Assembly (NCBI GenBank): GCA_029844215.1
Contig: CM056718.1
Span: forward strand, 166,149,396 to 166,213,395
Source of the DNA: Przewalskia tangutica
Taxonomy: Eukaryota > Streptophyta > Magnoliopsida > Solanales > Solanaceae
Length of the DNA stretch: 64,000 bases
Direction of reading: 5' to 3'
The notes under the pieces are model-generated. The model saw only the letters and a program-made list of their open reading frames with translations, had not been told where the DNA came from and did not search any database. Made by a program: the position numbers and the translations under genes. Shown here piece by piece: positions 35,561 to 47,441 of this stretch. Positions within the stretch are counted from its first letter, which is position 1, and every line of letters starts with the position of its first letter.

Positions 35561-36260
35561 ATGCAGTGTCATAGGTGTTCTTAGACACTATTAGCTATTT
35601 GCATGCCATCATTGGTGTATCAGTATTAGTATTCAGTGTAATTAAGGATTTCTGTCTTAAACATCCTTTGACAATTTTAGAATATATAGACTTTATCAAA
35701 GAGTACATTTCCTTCTTTATGAATTGATTAATACACAAAATTTCCCTTTGTGATAATATATAATCATTGAGGTACTTTACAAATAGACATGTTACCAATT
35801 ATATTTCTTGGAATGATAATGTTTGAGGTAACTCTCATTGTAGTTCTGGACCAGGCTTCAGCTAGATTACATAGATACTGGACCATTTCCACATTGACTA
35901 TTTATCTATGTTCCAAACTCCAAATTAAGCTTTGAAATTCCAGCAGCATTAGTCAATCACATTTCAAAAACCACATTTTATACAAAACTCCAGGTTCAGT
36001 TATCACAGGGCCTCAGTCCAGGCATTTATATATCTTTCTATTTGCCATAAATTTATAAAGCAAACAAATATATTTCATACAAATCTATATATTAACAGTA
36101 TCGCACATTTGCTGGTTCGGTAGAAACCGAATCTCATGGTATAACCTTATTTATATATTAGAAAACAACTGTAGATAGAATTAAAATATACATTTTAGAA
36201 TTCACACTCACACAACACAACCCGTAGAATCTAAATTCTGAACCCCCGGCCCAATTTGTA
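35561..36260. other. intergenic, 3' side of the small peptide gene
   Basis: No gene or known repeat recognised. The part near 36260 is probably the 3' UTR of the adjacent minus-strand gene. Confidence 0.45.
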
Positions 36261-36503
36261 TCAAAAGTAAACTAATGTAAGGTAAGCAAACATAGCCATA
36301 GGTATAGAGGACATGCACAAGGGGGTGTATGATGATGAGGTATTGTTGGAGCGATTAGCAGCACGAGCAGAAGGACCGGCACGAGTCCATGTGGCGGTTG
36401 TTGTTCCACTGCCACGACTCACTCCTCCCCTAGCAAATGTAGGTGTTAGGAGGACGCACATGATGATAGAAAGCACAAGCACAATCTTCATAACGTTCTT
36501 CAT
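36261..36503 (-). CDS. small secreted Ser/Thr-rich peptide, possibly GPI-anchored
   Basis: An 80-residue single-exon frame. Residues 1-24 form a strong signal peptide (MKNVMKIVLVLSIIMCVLLT, likely cut after PTFA). The mature part begins RGGVSRGSGTTT and is rich in Gly, Ser, Thr, Ala and Arg, with three N-glycosylation sequons at N50, N53 and N54. The last 15 residues are hydrophobic (SIPMAMFAYLTLVYF), as in a GPI-attachment signal. Only one Cys lies in the mature region, so it is not a cysteine-rich defence peptide. A TATA box at 36621-36628, a G-box CACGTG at 36781-36786 and a W-box core (TTGACT, minus strand, 36755-36760) lie upstream at normal distances. I recognise the type but no named family; function is unknown. 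The protein-like composition and the promoter make it likely real. Confidence 0.65.
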   Translation of the reverse strand: MKNVMKIVLVLSIIMCVLLTPTFARGGVSRGSGTTTATWTRAGPSARAANRSNNTSSSYTPLCMSSIPMAMFAYLTLVYF

Positions 36504-36620
36504 TTTTTTGCCTCAGGTGTTGCTAGTTATACTGGCTAATTGGATTTAAATTATACGAACAATCTTTGTTTCTCTTGTAAGAGAAAATTAGTTTGGATAT
36601 GGAGAAACAACAAGCTTGTC

Positions 36621-36628
36621 TATTTATA
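36621..36628 (-). promoter_or_regulatory. TATA box of the small peptide gene
   Basis: Minus-strand TATAAATA, 118 bases before the start codon, implying a 5' UTR of roughly 85-95 bases. Confidence 0.65.
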
Positions 36629-36819
36629 TTGAAAGTAGGTACCTTTACGTTTTCTCATTGAATGGAGAGGCAATTTGGTTACGGAGGGGTAGGAGCTTTC
36701 TTTGACACGGTCTGAAAAATTCAACTAATGTCCAACTTGACAAGTACGTTGAAAAGTCAACAGGAAATTGGGTAACAAAACACGTGTATTAGATTTTAAA
36801 AACAAATCTTGAAGTAATA

Positions 36820-36925
36820 TTTAATAATCCCTTCCTTCGTCTTCGTAAAATATTGATCAAAGTTCATATAATTTGAATTTTGAAAAGTGAAAAATATTAC
36901 ATAAATTATGATAGAGAAAGTAATT
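36820..36925. mobile_element. MITE fragment upstream of the peptide gene
   Basis: Holds GATCAAAGTTCATATAATTTG and ACATAAATTATGATAGAGAAAG, the same repeat as at 31989-32072, degraded. It forms the distal promoter of the peptide gene. Confidence 0.45.
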
Positions 36926-36992
36926 GATGTTTTCATCAGTACCGATATCCCCTATTTTTCAGTTACAAGATCAACGTGAAAGGATTTGAAGG

Positions 36993-37292
36993 TGTTGGGT
37001 CTCGGGGGTAATACTATAGAATAATTAAAAAATAAATCGAAATTAAAATAGCTTGTATGCTGAAACAGGTTGCAAATGTCGTTGACAATGTCGTCCGACA
37101 CAACTGACAACACTTAGATGAAAACAGAAAAACATTTAAAGAGTAAAATGCAACGGAAAAAATAAAGAACACAAAAGTTTATATTTACATAAGTTATATA
37201 TTAATATAACCTATGACGGTCAATGACCGAAAGTATTATATATATACAATTGAATATATTCATTTTTTTACAATATTACAAGATAATACAAA
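36993..37292 (-). repeat. 3' LTR of SIRE-like element, distal part
   Basis: Starts TGTTGGGTCTCGGGGGTAAT, colinear with 31053-31350 and 61610-61910. It is cut by the CACTA insertion at 37292/54901 with AAA duplicated. Confidence 0.9.
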
Positions 37293-37660
37293 CACTACTA
37301 CATTTCTAGGCTAATGCGACGCCCTCACCTCGTCGCATTAGGCCCTTCTGGCCGTTGCATTAGGTCTAATGCAACGGCTAGGAGACGTGGCATTGCGTTG
37401 CATTAGGTCTAATGCAATGGCCAGAAGGGCCTAATGCGATGCCTTTACAGCCGTTGCATTAGATATGAAGCTAATGTGACAGTTGTGTTTAGTCGTCGCA
37501 TTAGCTTCATATATAATGCAACGACTCTCACCCCTAATGCGACGGCCCGCCGTCCTGTCTGACGCTCAACCCTCTGTCACGGCGGCGGCTAGGCAGAGCC
37601 GTCGCATTAGATAGTCGGCGATTTTATGGCGCACTGTCACGGCGCGGTCGAATGCGTCGC
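37293..37660. repeat. CACTA left terminal and subterminal repeats
   Basis: After the terminal repeat come at least ten copies of a CTAATGCRACG motif in both orientations. Segments 37336-37370 and 37403-37440 (GCATTAGGCCCTTCTGGCC and its complement) can fold into a long hairpin. Confidence 0.88.
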
Positions 37661-40060
37661 GATACTGTTTGATTGTTAGATTGTTCACAAATTACAAAAT
37701 GTATACTATTACAAAAGGATTAGCTCACAATATTGTAAAATAATAATAAAAAAGGATTGTATTACTAATTGTTCACAAATGTACAATATTACAATATTAG
37801 ACCCTTAGGACATATTACAAAATAATTGTTCACAAAAATATTTACACATAAGCCTCCATCCACACGTCCATTTGTTAGATTGCTAGATTTCTTCTCCATT
37901 TAGCTCACCAGACTCTTACAAGTTAACATAAAGAATATTCATAAGTAAAAAAATGATAGACTAGCCAAAACATCATAAATAATAACTTCAATGTAGTTTA
38001 CTCGTATAATAATATATAAAATTTCAAGCTCCAGAATATTACTATATGTTGGAAAGAAGGAAAACACAAAATTACATGATTAGCTGTTCCAGAAGACTGT
38101 CCATTTGGTTCACTGACATGCGGTGCACTAGACGAATCATTTGGAATTGATGGACTCACAAAAGAAGGAATCACAAGATTTATTCCAGGATTAGCTTCTT
38201 GAAGTTGTGATATAATCACTGATGCAACAGTCGGTGCAAGCTGTTGCACTAACTCAGCTTTCATACTCTGCAGGAATTCCTCCGAAATTATGAAACCTGA
38301 TTTTTCTCTTTTTTCTTCAAATCAGTCTTTGTCACACTTTTTCCGACAAGTCGTAAGCGATTTTTTGCTTTGGGACCTTGAAGCACTTCAGAGTAAAGAA
38401 CTAGATCCTTAGAGTTGCTACCTTCCCCGTGTTGGGTGGACTCCATAGCATATATATTTGTCTATTTATAGATTGTTAAGTCATTGTCTTACTAAATTAT
38501 CAATAATACGCAAATATATGATAATACAATTTGTTAACTCACAATATTATGTTCAGTTTTCTCGTTGATGGTATGGTATGTTTTCCCTGAAACTCTTTTC
38601 CCTTGATTCTTTGTAGACATTTGCTTGAAAAGGTTCTTCCGTATTCGAATCCTTTTGTTGCTGTAAAAAAACAACATGAAGTATAGCACACAAATCACAC
38701 AAATATCTAAGCCTTAAATTTTTACAAATTAAAATTAGTGAGAACTAATGGAAGCAAAGAGATAATTCAATTATTGAAAAAGAAAAGTGTATACCAATTC
38801 ATGACGTAACATTGCAAACGACTTACGACCCATCGTGTGCATATCATCCATCAATAGACGATTGTCTCTATTTCTCTTACATTCTTCCTGTGAGATAAAC
38901 ATAATAAGTTAGAATAATATTACCTCATTATTACACGAAAACTTAAGCAAATTTAATTAAATACCTCAATCTTTTCACAATTCCAATAATTTAGAGGTCC
39001 TGAAACTGAGGTACTGAAATAGTCTCAGGTTTGTGAAACCATCTTAAATTATCACTATTATATTTAAAGAAGTGATTCTTCTTAATTCTGCATTTATAAC
39101 TTCGTCAACTTGCATTAACTGTCTCTATTACATATTTCCTTCCGTCTTCAGCAACCATATATTTTTCCTATATCAATCATTAAAGCGACACATTAGTAAT
39201 AGATAAAGGTCTAGAACCAAGAATATACTCATAATATTTCAAAGAACAATATTGCAACATACCAAAACATAATCCCATATTTTGTCATGTGTGGAAAGAC
39301 TTGAAAAACAAGTATAATTCAGTGGCGCAAGCTCGGAATCCTTCCCCAAAGTTTCCAAGAAAAATTTGAATTCATAAACTATTTCCTTCGTAGGTCCAAC
39401 TGGCTGACCTAATGAGTTCAAAATAATAAGTTGGCGCTCCTCTTTTGTACGCGCATGAACCTTTGTAAGCTTTGTTGGACCTCGATGTTTCTTCTTATTG
39501 GCAGCTGTTTTAGATTCAACTATTAATTCATGTATTAATTTAGTATGCTAATAAGCTAAATGATTAATAAATAATAATGTGTACCTTCATGTTCGTCTTC
39601 AGCCGCTGATTTCAAATCTTCATGGTCATGTCCCGCATCATTGGCATTATCATTTAGTTGGACATAATCATTATCATCTATTTCATTATCTTGTCTTTCT
39701 GCTGATGCATTAGTATGAGTGACAATCTCATTCCTTGTTGCAACCATTTCTATGTTTTCTACTTGTTTTTTCCGCAATTCAAGATATGCTGACATAGAAC
39801 CTGGAGAACAAAATGACCTATTTTTCTGTTGTTTTTGCGGTAAAAAAGATTGTTGATTCTTCTCAACTTGATGATGCTTCTGTTTTGGATTATTCTTTTT
39901 CACAAAATCCTCCATAGTTTGTGGCCGGGCTAAAACCTGTAATGGACGAAATTAGAGTATGGACGAAATTAGGTAGCAACATTGTCGAGGCGTGATTGCT
40001 CGTCGAAGCGATAGCGTGATAGCTGAATCGTCGGCGAGGCAACAACATCTACTCGTCGAG

Positions 40061-41451
40061 TGATGCGCGATTAGATGCACACACTTTTAAACGCAAGTGC
40101 ACGTTATCGTATCAAGTAGTATAGTCTTAGATAAGACCGAATATCGTCCTCTGGGATTAGGGTTCAAGTACCAATTGTCTATTTTCTAGTATCTATTTGG
40201 TGAATTAATGAGTGATTGGTTGTTTATGACTAAGATTTATAAAAGCTAATTAATTATAAAGATTTAATTCAGATGTGATGAGAATAGGGCTTCTATGTAT
40301 CCTTACTATCCGCTTATGTTACTTACTAATGCATTACTTATGGTGTTCTTCTTTTGGAGAAAGCGAGTTTCTGAAATCGTTTTATACTCCCGTTAGGTTA
40401 TATAAACACTCAACCCGATATTGTTCCTTACCTAACTTTCACGATAAGGGTAACTCTATAGGAGGATTAAGCACAAAAACCTAGTTGGCCATCGCGCAAT
40501 GCGCAAAATTAGGGTTGTTAAGCCTCTCATCAACGCTACAAATCTAATTGAGGTATTTTCATCCCCAATTCAAGACCGCCTACCCAACTTACAAAGATAT
40601 TCACAATCCTCCTTTTCGAATCGATTAGAAATCATATAGTGATAACTAGTTGTCAATTAGCTACCAAGAATTCAACTCAATTATTGGATAGATCTCTCAA
40701 TAAGAATAATAACCATAAGCATGCATTACTTTATAACATAAGGTTCAAGAATTCAACATAGAAAGCCTTATAAGAGAATTAGTTCCTAGCCATGAATATG
40801 ACAAGAACTAATTCAAAGTTCATCATGCAAAACCGAATTAAAGAAAAGAAAAAGAAAAGAAATTACTAATGTTTGGGTCTCCAATCTCTAGGCAAGAAAA
40901 CCTTGTGTTTGGCAAGAAAGGAACCTTGAAAAGCGCCTAGGGTTCTCCTTTTATAGGTTTAAACGTCTCCTTCTTTTCCTTCCAGGCTGGCCCAAAAATC
41001 CGTCAAAGACCTAATTTTTCCGCGTCGGCGCGCGCTGCTGTCGGCGCATGGCTAAAGTTCTAATACGGTGTTTTGGCGCGCGCCGATATCTGGCATGCGA
41101 GGCGCGCGGCCTGCAACTCTGGCTTCTCGGATGTTTAGCGCCGCGCATTCTGGTCTCACGAGCGCGCGTACTGGATCTTCTGCGACTTCTTCGAATAATA
41201 GCGCGCGGCCCGCTTCGATTGCGAGGCGAGCCGCGCTGTCTGGATTTCAGCCTCGTTTGCCACTTTCTCCGTTTTCAGCTCTAGTACCTCCTCTTTTTCC
41301 CCCTTTTCGCTCCTTTTCCGCCATTTGGCCACTTTAGCCACTTTGACTCAAAAGAAAGAAAATCTATCCTAATACGACACTTTGTATGTACAAAACGGGA
41401 CAAAAGACTAACTAGACTGACTCAAAAGGTGTATATAAAATACACCGATCA
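40061..41451 (-). repeat. 3' LTR of Tat-type element
   Basis: 1391 bases, very similar to 46057-47441 apart from small indels concentrated in the GC-rich block (41020-41250). Element orientation runs TGATCGGTG to CGCGCATCA. Confidence 0.93.
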
Positions 41452-43600
41452 AATACCCCCAAACTTAACCTTTGCTCGCCCTCGAGCAAAGATAGAAAGA
41501 AATACAATAAAATGACAGACTCGATAAATAAGAAAATCAACAAAGAAAATACAGGACTCCGCCATTGATCACTTTTGCTGCATGAATGTTAACTAGAAAA
41601 ACATGAAGGTTAGCAGAATAATATGCAGGAACATATAGCATGGAATTTCAACACATTGAGCTAGATATTTCGCAAACTCATACTTATCATGCTTAAATGG
41701 AAGTCAGTGTACTCAAGTATGCATATAAATTCAAAAATTCCTATGGCATGCTTACTTGCTATTCTCCACTAATTCTGGATATACATAGAAGAGATCTTCA
41801 GGACTTTGGGGTTGTAATGTAAGCTTAGGTAGGGGTTGGTAAAGATAGGCATTTAGGCTCATTTTTCTGTGCGAAGCTCTTTGGCTTTTCAATTTTTCCC
41901 TTTTCTTTTGATTCTTTCCTTCACTTCAATTCTATCATTCCTCTTTTGTTTTGGGAGAGTGAAGTGTATTATACAAATAGGCACCCCAAACTTAGGCTTT
42001 GCCTCTTTCTTATTACTTTTCCATTAGGGTGCCTCAAACTTGTTCACTCTTTTTGTTTCTTCTTTTTAACACAATGTACTCCACTATTTCATATTTTCAC
42101 TTATGGCACAATTTTGTGGGAATATGGGGTGTCAATGAAGAAGTTTCAAATTTAGGCAAATTTAGGCTCAATGGGGCTAACTAGTGATATTTTTAAAGTA
42201 CGGGATAGAAAAGAATGGTAAGAATTGGCTATCAAAGAAATGCCTGAGTCATCTCCCTAACATGCATATCCTAACTATTTCGCCTCAAATAGCAAGCAGT
42301 CATAACACATAAGCATTTATCATTTAGCATGCATAACTTAAGCAAGAAACTCCAAATAGACAGATTATGTGAGCTTTTGGCATATCTAACCTAAGTGTTT
42401 AGATAGTTGCTTCAATTCCTTTACATTATTCCACCTTACTTCATTAGGTGTTTCTAGCAACTACAGCATACATGATCTTTGACAGACAATTATGACTCAA
42501 GAAAGAAAAAAAATTTTGGTGACTCAAAATAAACATGAAACAAATAAAAAGACTTAAATAAAACATAACATGACACACAGATAAAACTAAAACACAAAAC
42601 ACAAAAACATAACATGACACACAAATAAAACTAAAACACAAAACACACCCCCAAACTTAAATCACACATTGCCCCCAATGTGTGTAGACTCAAAGACAGT
42701 AAAAGAAAACGACACTTACAAACTTTGGCTAAAATGGTGGTGGTGGCGGTGGATAATGCATCGACCATTGGTTGAACAAGGCACTCAGCTCGTCGATTTG
42801 TTGCCTTGTTTCTTGCTGTCCTTGTACTACTGTTTGCAAGGTCTGCATCATCTCCTTCTGGTGTTGGTACAATTGCCCTATTGTGGGCTCTGAAGGTTCT
42901 GCTCTTGTGGTTGGCGGTGGTGGGTTCGCCTCATGTGAGCCCTATTTCGTGCTCATCTTCATCCATGGCGGCCTCTGCTGCGGTGGTGCTCTCGTCACTG
43001 GGGCAGGGTCTGCAGTTTTAGGCGTTTTAAATTTCTGGATTCCCACTTCAGCGCCAGCGCTGCTGGCCAGCGCGGCTAAACATCTAAGGCCTTCGGGACT
43101 TTTCGAGCCTGCTCTCGCAGGCGTTGCGGCGCCTAAATTTCTGCAAACTTTCTGGAATTCTACCGCGCTGCTCTGGCGCCAGGCGCCTAAATTCTGCGCT
43201 GTTCGACTCTTTTGGCGCCGCACTACGGCGCTTACCCGCTTTTCTGGAAATCCTGACTTTCTTTCCAGTTTATTTCGTCCCCCGGTTTAATTTCTTGTAC
43301 CTGTCAATCACAAAACAACAAGATCCAATACCGTGAGACTGTTCTTAGACAAACTAAAATAAAATAACGACAGAAATTAAAATAACATAATTAACAAAAA
43401 CCCGTTGGGTTGCCTCCCAACAATGTCTTTAACGCGTCTTTTAAGCGGACGCAGTTCCTTAGACTTACTAGCCCAGGGTGGATTAAGTCCCAACGATCCA
43501 TTTCGCCACATTTGGCGTTTCCTTTTCTCCTTTTCTTTTTAGCATTATCGGTAGTAGGAGTTAGGAACAATTACCTCATTTAGTGTCATCTCAGCAAACC
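41452..43600 (-). other. non-coding 3' internal region of the Tat-type element
   Basis: No retroelement domain is seen. It includes a lower-complexity stretch with repeated AAACACAAAACACA and ACATGACACACA at 42560-42650, and a GC-rich block at 43050-43250 (GGCGCC, GCGCCAGGCGCC) of the same flavour as the LTR blocks. Confidence 0.6.
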
Positions 43601-43621
43601 ATGCTTGCTTTCTTGGGCTCA

Positions 43622-45882
43622 TCATTCTTTGGTTGCATTGCAATGGCTCGCGTGGGGTTTGGTGGTGTTGATTGCAAAACACCCACTTAGTTCTTGGCTC
43701 GATGGCGTGTTTAAAGACTTTAAACACCATCTCTTCGTTCTACCTCTTAGCGTTAGCTCTCCTCTTTCAACGCCAATCAAGGCTCTGCCGTTGCTGGAAT
43801 GGCCTCCACGATATGATCGGGATTTGCATCTTCTTCCATATCCGAGAATGAGGAAGTGCGGGGAAAGAAAAATTTTCCTACGCCCACAATCACATCCTCG
43901 ATCTTCCTCGTGGATGAACCACCGTCTGTCGGCTAGTTGCGGACTCACGGTGGTGGGTTTGCTTCTCCTAACTCGATCTTTTGAAAACGATAGGGCATCA
44001 AATTTATACTCGCCCCAGATCACACAAGCTCTGTTGCAAGTCACCCCGCCCACTGTGCATGGTAGTGTAAAGCTTCCAGTCCTTTAGCTTTGGTGGCAAT
44101 TTCTTTTGTAAGATAGCACTACACTCTTACATTAGTGCTACTATCTCATATTCGGCGCTTCCTCTTTTTCCCCAAGATTTCTTTCATGAACTTGAAGTAA
44201 GATGGCATCTGCTCCAAAGCCTCTATAAGCGGTATGTTGATGTGCAACTTCACGAATACCTCCAAGAATTTGGAAAATTGTTTATCGACCGCCTTCCTTT
44301 GTAATCTCTGGGGAAAGGAATCTTTCTGTATACTCTCCTAGGAGTTTTCTATCACTGGGCTAGGTTCATCACCTTATCTTTTCTAACTCGCTTCCCTCTC
44401 AACTATTGGTGGTAATTTGTTGCTCAATTGTTTTCCACTTCTCAACCTTTGCCTTACATTGCTCCTGAGTTTACCTCGATTGCTTGGCAATGTCCCCGTG
44501 GCTGAAGTTTGCTGCTTTGCTACCGCCCTACTGTGTTTCCAAGTTTACGAGCGAGGATCTAGGTCTGTTATAAAGCTGCGTCGGGCGTTAGCAAGTCTTT
44601 GTCATGTGCTTTAAGCTCATCCGGTTTTCTTCTTGACACAGTGCATTGGTATTGAGGGGGCTTGAGTGAAGGCTATTGATTCGCATGCTTCTGGTTCGCA
44701 TCGGCCCTATCTTGATTCTGCGCCACGATATTGGTTTCTTGGCCACATGCGATTTTCTTGTACGATCTCTCCATGAGAAGTTTGGGTGATTCCTCCACCC
44801 CGGATTATAAGTGTTTGAGTAGGGGTTGTTCTCGTTGCCTCTGGTAGTTACCTCTTGCTTGACACTCTGCTGCTCCATGGGATGTTGTTGGTATCCATTG
44901 AAGGACACCTATCAAATGTATGTGGGCGCCACATATCTCATGATTTTTCGGCGGTTGCGGCATTCGACACGAGTATGTTCTGCAATTGTTTCGCTAGAAG
45001 AGCCACGTGCGTTCAAAGCGGCAATAGCATCTTCACGTGGACCCCGATTCTTCTCCCAGCTGGTTGCCTCTCTTGATGACATGGTTGTTAGTGGCCATAT
45101 CTTCTAATAACTCGTGGCGTCGTGGGCTGTTTTCCTCATGAATGCCCCCGCTGCTGCATCTATGATGGTTACGGTTGTCTTGCTCGGGTTGTAGAAAATA
45201 TGAACCAAGTTCCACAACTCTGCAATGGTGTGGACACTTCCTCTGTAGATCCTCGAATCTCTCACGCTCATATAAGGACTCTCATCACTTGATAGAAGTT
45301 GTTCAACTCCTCTTAATTTTCTTTGCTACGGTGGAAAGAACTTGGCTAGGAATTTCGTGCGCATTTCGTGCCATGTAAATATCGAATCGGTGGCAGGAAT
45401 TCAACCATACTTTTGCTCTATCCACGAGTGAGAAGGAAAGAGCCTCAATCTGACGGCATCATCGATGCGCCGTTATATCGAAAGTGGCACATAGCTCCAA
45501 GAAATTTGCTATGTGCATATGTGGATCCTCGATGGCGATCCTCATCGCCTTGTGTCTTCGCCATGCTCGAATCATTGGTTTTATTTGAAATTGTTGGCTC
45601 TGTGTAGGAGCCTAATGCAATCTGTGCTCCATTCACTCTTGGTAGCACATAATCTCCTGGACTTCTTTTGGATTCGAACCACATCCTCCATATCTATTGG
45701 CACTTCGAGGATCTCACAGGTTAAGTTGATTTTCACCTAACCGCCTCTCATCTGTTATTGTTGGGAGCACCGTCCATTTCTATCAACGTTGCAATTCGCT
45801 GATTCTTTCTGTTCTGTTTGCAGGCTTTCTCAATTTCCGGATTGAAGGGAACAAGAGTGTCAGCTCCTCTTCTCCTTCGCAT
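43622..45882 (-). pseudogene. Tat-type gag and protease remnant
   Basis: The start at 45882 (MRRRRGADTLVPFNPEIEKA) is the usual gag N-terminus of this group and ends at a stop after about 44 codons. Further down, 45445-45684 has DYVLPRVNGAQIALGSYTEP and MCHFRYNGASMM, then frames with RLRLFP and KFLAKFFPP, the capsid motifs. 45080-45160 has TVTIIDAAAGG, and 44740-44850 NPYSNTYNPGWRNHPNFSW. 43970-44100 carries protease-like sequence (LPPKLKDW, VTCNRA). Stops and frameshifts are frequent. No RT follows. Confidence 0.8.
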
Positions 45883-46033
45883 AAACTGATATCCTGAGAA
45901 AGATCAAAAACAAACAAAGAATCACGGCACCCTGATTTTCGTAGAAACTAAAAATAAATAAAAAAAAAAAATGAAAATTAAATCCAAATTAGAAATTAAA
46001 AATAGATAATTTGATATTGAACTATTGCCTAGT

Positions 46034-46050
46034 CCCCGGCAGCGGCGCCA
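46034..46050 (-). other. primer binding site, tRNA-Asp type
   Basis: Minus strand TGGCGCCGCTGCCGGGG, six bases inside the 5' LTR edge; 16 of 17 positions fit the 3' end of plant tRNA-Asp. Confidence 0.88.
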
Positions 46051-46056
46051 AAAACT

Positions 46057-47441
46057 TGATGCGCGATTAGATGCACACACTTTTAAACGCAAGTGCACGT
46101 TATCGTATCAAGTAGTATAGTCTTAGATAAGACCGAATATCGTCCTCTGGGATTAGGGTTCAAGTACCAATTGTCTATTTTCTAGTATCTATTTGGTGAA
46201 TTAATGAGTGATTGGTTGTTTATGACTAAGATTTATAAAAGCTAATTAATTATAAAGATTTAATTCAGATGTGATGAGAATAGGGCTTCTATGTATCCTT
46301 ACTATCCGCTTATGTTACTTACTAATGCATTACTTATGGTGTTCTTCTTTTGGAGAAAGCAGGTTTACGAAATCGTTTTATACTCCCGTTAGGGTTATAT
46401 AAACACTCAACCCGTGATTGTTCCTTACCTAACTTTGATAAGGGTAACTCTATAGGAGGATTAAGCACAAAAACCTAGTTGGCCGTCGCGCACAATGCGC
46501 AAAATTAGGGTTGTTAAGCCTCTCATCAACGCTACAAATCTAATTGAGGTATTTTCATCCCCAATTCAAGACGTCTACCCAACTTACGGCATATTCACAA
46601 TCCTCCTTTTGAATCGATTAGAAATCATATAGTGATAACTAGTTGTCAATTAGCTACCAAGAATTCAACTCAATTATTGGATAGATCTCTCAATAAGAAT
46701 AATAACCATAAGCATGCATTACTTTATAACATAAGGTTCAAGAATTCAACATAGAAAGCCTATAAGAGAATTAGTTCCTAGCCATGAATATGACAAGAAC
46801 TAATTCAAAGTTCATCATGCAAAACTGAATTAAAGAAAAGAAAAAGAAAAGAAATTACTAATGTTTGGGTCTCCAATCTCTGAGCAAGAAAACCTTGTGT
46901 TTGGCAAGAAAGGAACCTTGAAAAGCGCCTAGGGTTCTCCTTTTATAGGTTTAAAACGTCTCCTTCTTTTCCTTCCAGGCTGGCCCAAAAATCCGTCAAA
47001 GACCTAATTTTTCGCGTCGGCGCCCGCTCCTGCTGTCGGCGCGCTAAAGTTCTGCAATACTTGGTGTTTTGGCGCGCGGCCGATATCTGGCATGCGAGCG
47101 CGCGCGCTGCAACTCTGTGGCTTTCGGATGTTTAGCGCCGCGGCCTGTTCGTCTTCGAGGCGCGCGGCGCTGAATCTTCTGCAGCTTCTCTGAATAATAG
47201 GCGCGCCGCCTTCAGCTGCGGGGAGCCGTGCCAGGTCTGATTTCAGCCTCGTTTGCCACTTTCTCCGTTTTCTCTAGTACCTCTCTTTTCCCCTTTTCGC
47301 TCCTTTTCCGCCATTTGGCCACTTTAGCCACTTTGACTCAAAAGAAAGAAAATCTATCCTAATACGACACTTTGTATGTACAAAACGGGACAAAAGACTA
47401 ACTAGACTGACTCAAAAGGTGTATATAAAATACACCGATCA
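46057..47441 (-). repeat. 5' LTR of Tat-type element
   Basis: 1385 bases, paired with 40061-41451. The outer edge ends CCGATCA next to the TCGAG duplication. Confidence 0.93.

Larger units (their letters stand above)
40061..47441 (-). mobile_element. Tat/Athila-type Ty3-gypsy element without pol
   Basis: A structurally complete element on the minus strand, flanked by TCGAG (40056-40060 and 47442-47446). The 3' LTR is 40061-41451 and the 5' LTR 46057-47441. The primer site TGGCGCCGCTGCCGGGG (minus strand, 46034-46050) matches tRNA-Asp with one change, as used by Athila and Tat elements. A polypurine tract (GTTTGGGGGTATT, minus strand, 41452-41464) precedes the 3' LTR. The 4.6-kb interior encodes only gag and protease remnants. 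RT, RNase H and integrase are absent, so it is a non-autonomous derivative. Confidence 0.93.

Noticed and set aside
36313..36549. 78-residue plus-strand frame
   Set aside because: Antisense to the small secreted peptide frame, which has a signal peptide, a stop and a TATA box in register.
41048..41337. Overlapping Arg/Ala-rich frames
   Set aside because: Products of the GC-rich LTR block; not conserved in frame with the partner LTR.
42772..43290. 172-residue plus-strand frame, the longest plus-strand frame inside the Tat-type element
   Set aside because: Opposite strand to the element, Cys/Ala/Leu-rich from a GC-rich segment, no domain, and lies in the non-coding 3' internal region.
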